DNA of 5,286 nucleotides from NCBI GenBank assembly GCA_002348535.1, contig DEBL01000218.1, forward strand, positions 1 through 5,286, in the 5' to 3' direction. The translations under genes were made by a program, and so were the position numbers. Source of the stretch: Deltaproteobacteria bacterium UBA2957. GTDB lineage: Bacteria > Myxococcota_A > UBA796. The number at the start of each line of letters is the position of its first letter. Positions within the stretch are counted from its first letter, which is position 1. Below, in pieces: positions 4,971 to 5,286 of this stretch. The notes below the pieces were generated by a model, which was not told the DNA's origin, did no database searches, and worked only from the letters and a program-made list of their open reading frames with translations.

Positions 4971-5286
4971 ATGAATCGCAGCTTTGGCCGTGCTCTATTG
5001 GCCTTGGTTTTGGTTGGTTGTGGAGACAAGAGCGGTAATGACGGTGACGACACCGCAGTGGGCTCCAACAGTGGCGAAGACACCGGTTGTGTGGTGATCG
5101 AAGAGACCGCATTGGCCTTGGATGGAACCACATCAAGTGGGTACCCCGTCATTGATTCAGTGAACATTTTAGACGGTGAGCACCCGGCCGATCTGACGTG
5201 GAATGATGATGCTTCGAGCGCGCTCACGGTGACCATTTCTGATGTGAGTAACGCTCGCCTTCAGGACATGGAGGTTGTTTGGGGCC
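4971..5286 (+). CDS. Putative secreted lipoprotein (partial, 3' end outside window)
   Basis: Open for 105 codons to the window edge. The N-terminus MNRSFGRALLALVLVGCGDK is a type II signal peptide: Arg at 3 and 7, hydrophobic core, and lipobox LVGC with the lipid-bearing Cys at 17. A flexible, acidic Gly/Asp/Ser/Thr linker follows (about 18-34, GDKSGNDGDDTAVGSNS), a style frequent in myxobacterial-type lipoproteins. The visible rest (CVVIEETALALDG, then PADLTWNDDASSALTVTISD) looks like the start of a beta-rich extracellular domain, which I do not recognise. After processing it would be tethered to the inner or outer membrane. It is transcribed divergently from the glycosyltransferase operon, so a functional link cannot be assumed. 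An in-frame ATG at 4935 would add 12 residues (MTYWKQTTLGGD) before the signal peptide. Confidence 0.8.
   Translation, partial: MNRSFGRALLALVLVGCGDKSGNDGDDTAVGSNSGEDTGCVVIEETALALDGTTSSGYPVIDSVNILDGEHPADLTWNDDASSALTVTISDVSNARLQDMEVVWG

Noticed and set aside
4657..5136. Minus-strand 159-residue frame across the intergenic region
   Set aside because: Cys/Arg/His/Pro-rich translation with no domain. It overlaps the lipoprotein start antisense and does not continue the membrane remnant.

Overview
The window has moderately high GC and is packed with bacterial genes. The secreted collagen-like protein opens with an 'FNHQGRLLD...SPRSPVQSVPYA' type domain, and a lipoprotein carries a Gly/Asp/Ser/Thr-rich linker after its lipobox. 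Both styles are common in Myxococcota and other former deltaproteobacterial groups. I infer an uncultured member of that broad assemblage from protein style alone; there is no rRNA or other marker to prove it.

Layout: almost all coding is on the minus strand, read from right to left. A short remnant (4727-4602) of the C-terminus of a membrane protein comes first. It is followed 14 bp later by a membrane-anchored TPR-like protein (4587-3853). After 12 bp comes a GT-C type membrane glycosyltransferase with a C-terminal TPR domain, resembling the TMTC O-mannosyltransferase family (3840-1885). That gene overlaps by ATGA a soluble family-2 glycosyltransferase resembling dolichol/polyprenyl-phosphate mannose synthase (1888-1205). 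After a 112 bp gap holding a plausible promoter and a clear Shine-Dalgarno site, a secreted collagen-like protein starts at 1092 and runs off the left edge. On the plus strand a divergent lipoprotein gene starts at 4971 and runs off the right edge. Both edge genes are partial. No tRNA, rRNA, CRISPR array, insertion sequence or convincing intrinsic terminator was seen.

How the genes may work together (inference): the family-2 enzyme would charge a polyprenyl phosphate with a sugar on the cytoplasmic side. The GT-C/TPR membrane enzyme would transfer that sugar to proteins on the outer face of the inner membrane. The anchored TPR-like protein could be a scaffold. The neighbouring collagen-like protein has threonine at the Y position of 25 of its 41 visible complete Gly-X-Y triplets, which makes it an attractive candidate acceptor for O-glycosylation. 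This is the most interesting hypothesis in the window. The remnant at the head of the operon suggests that the locus has been rearranged and lost a membrane protein gene.
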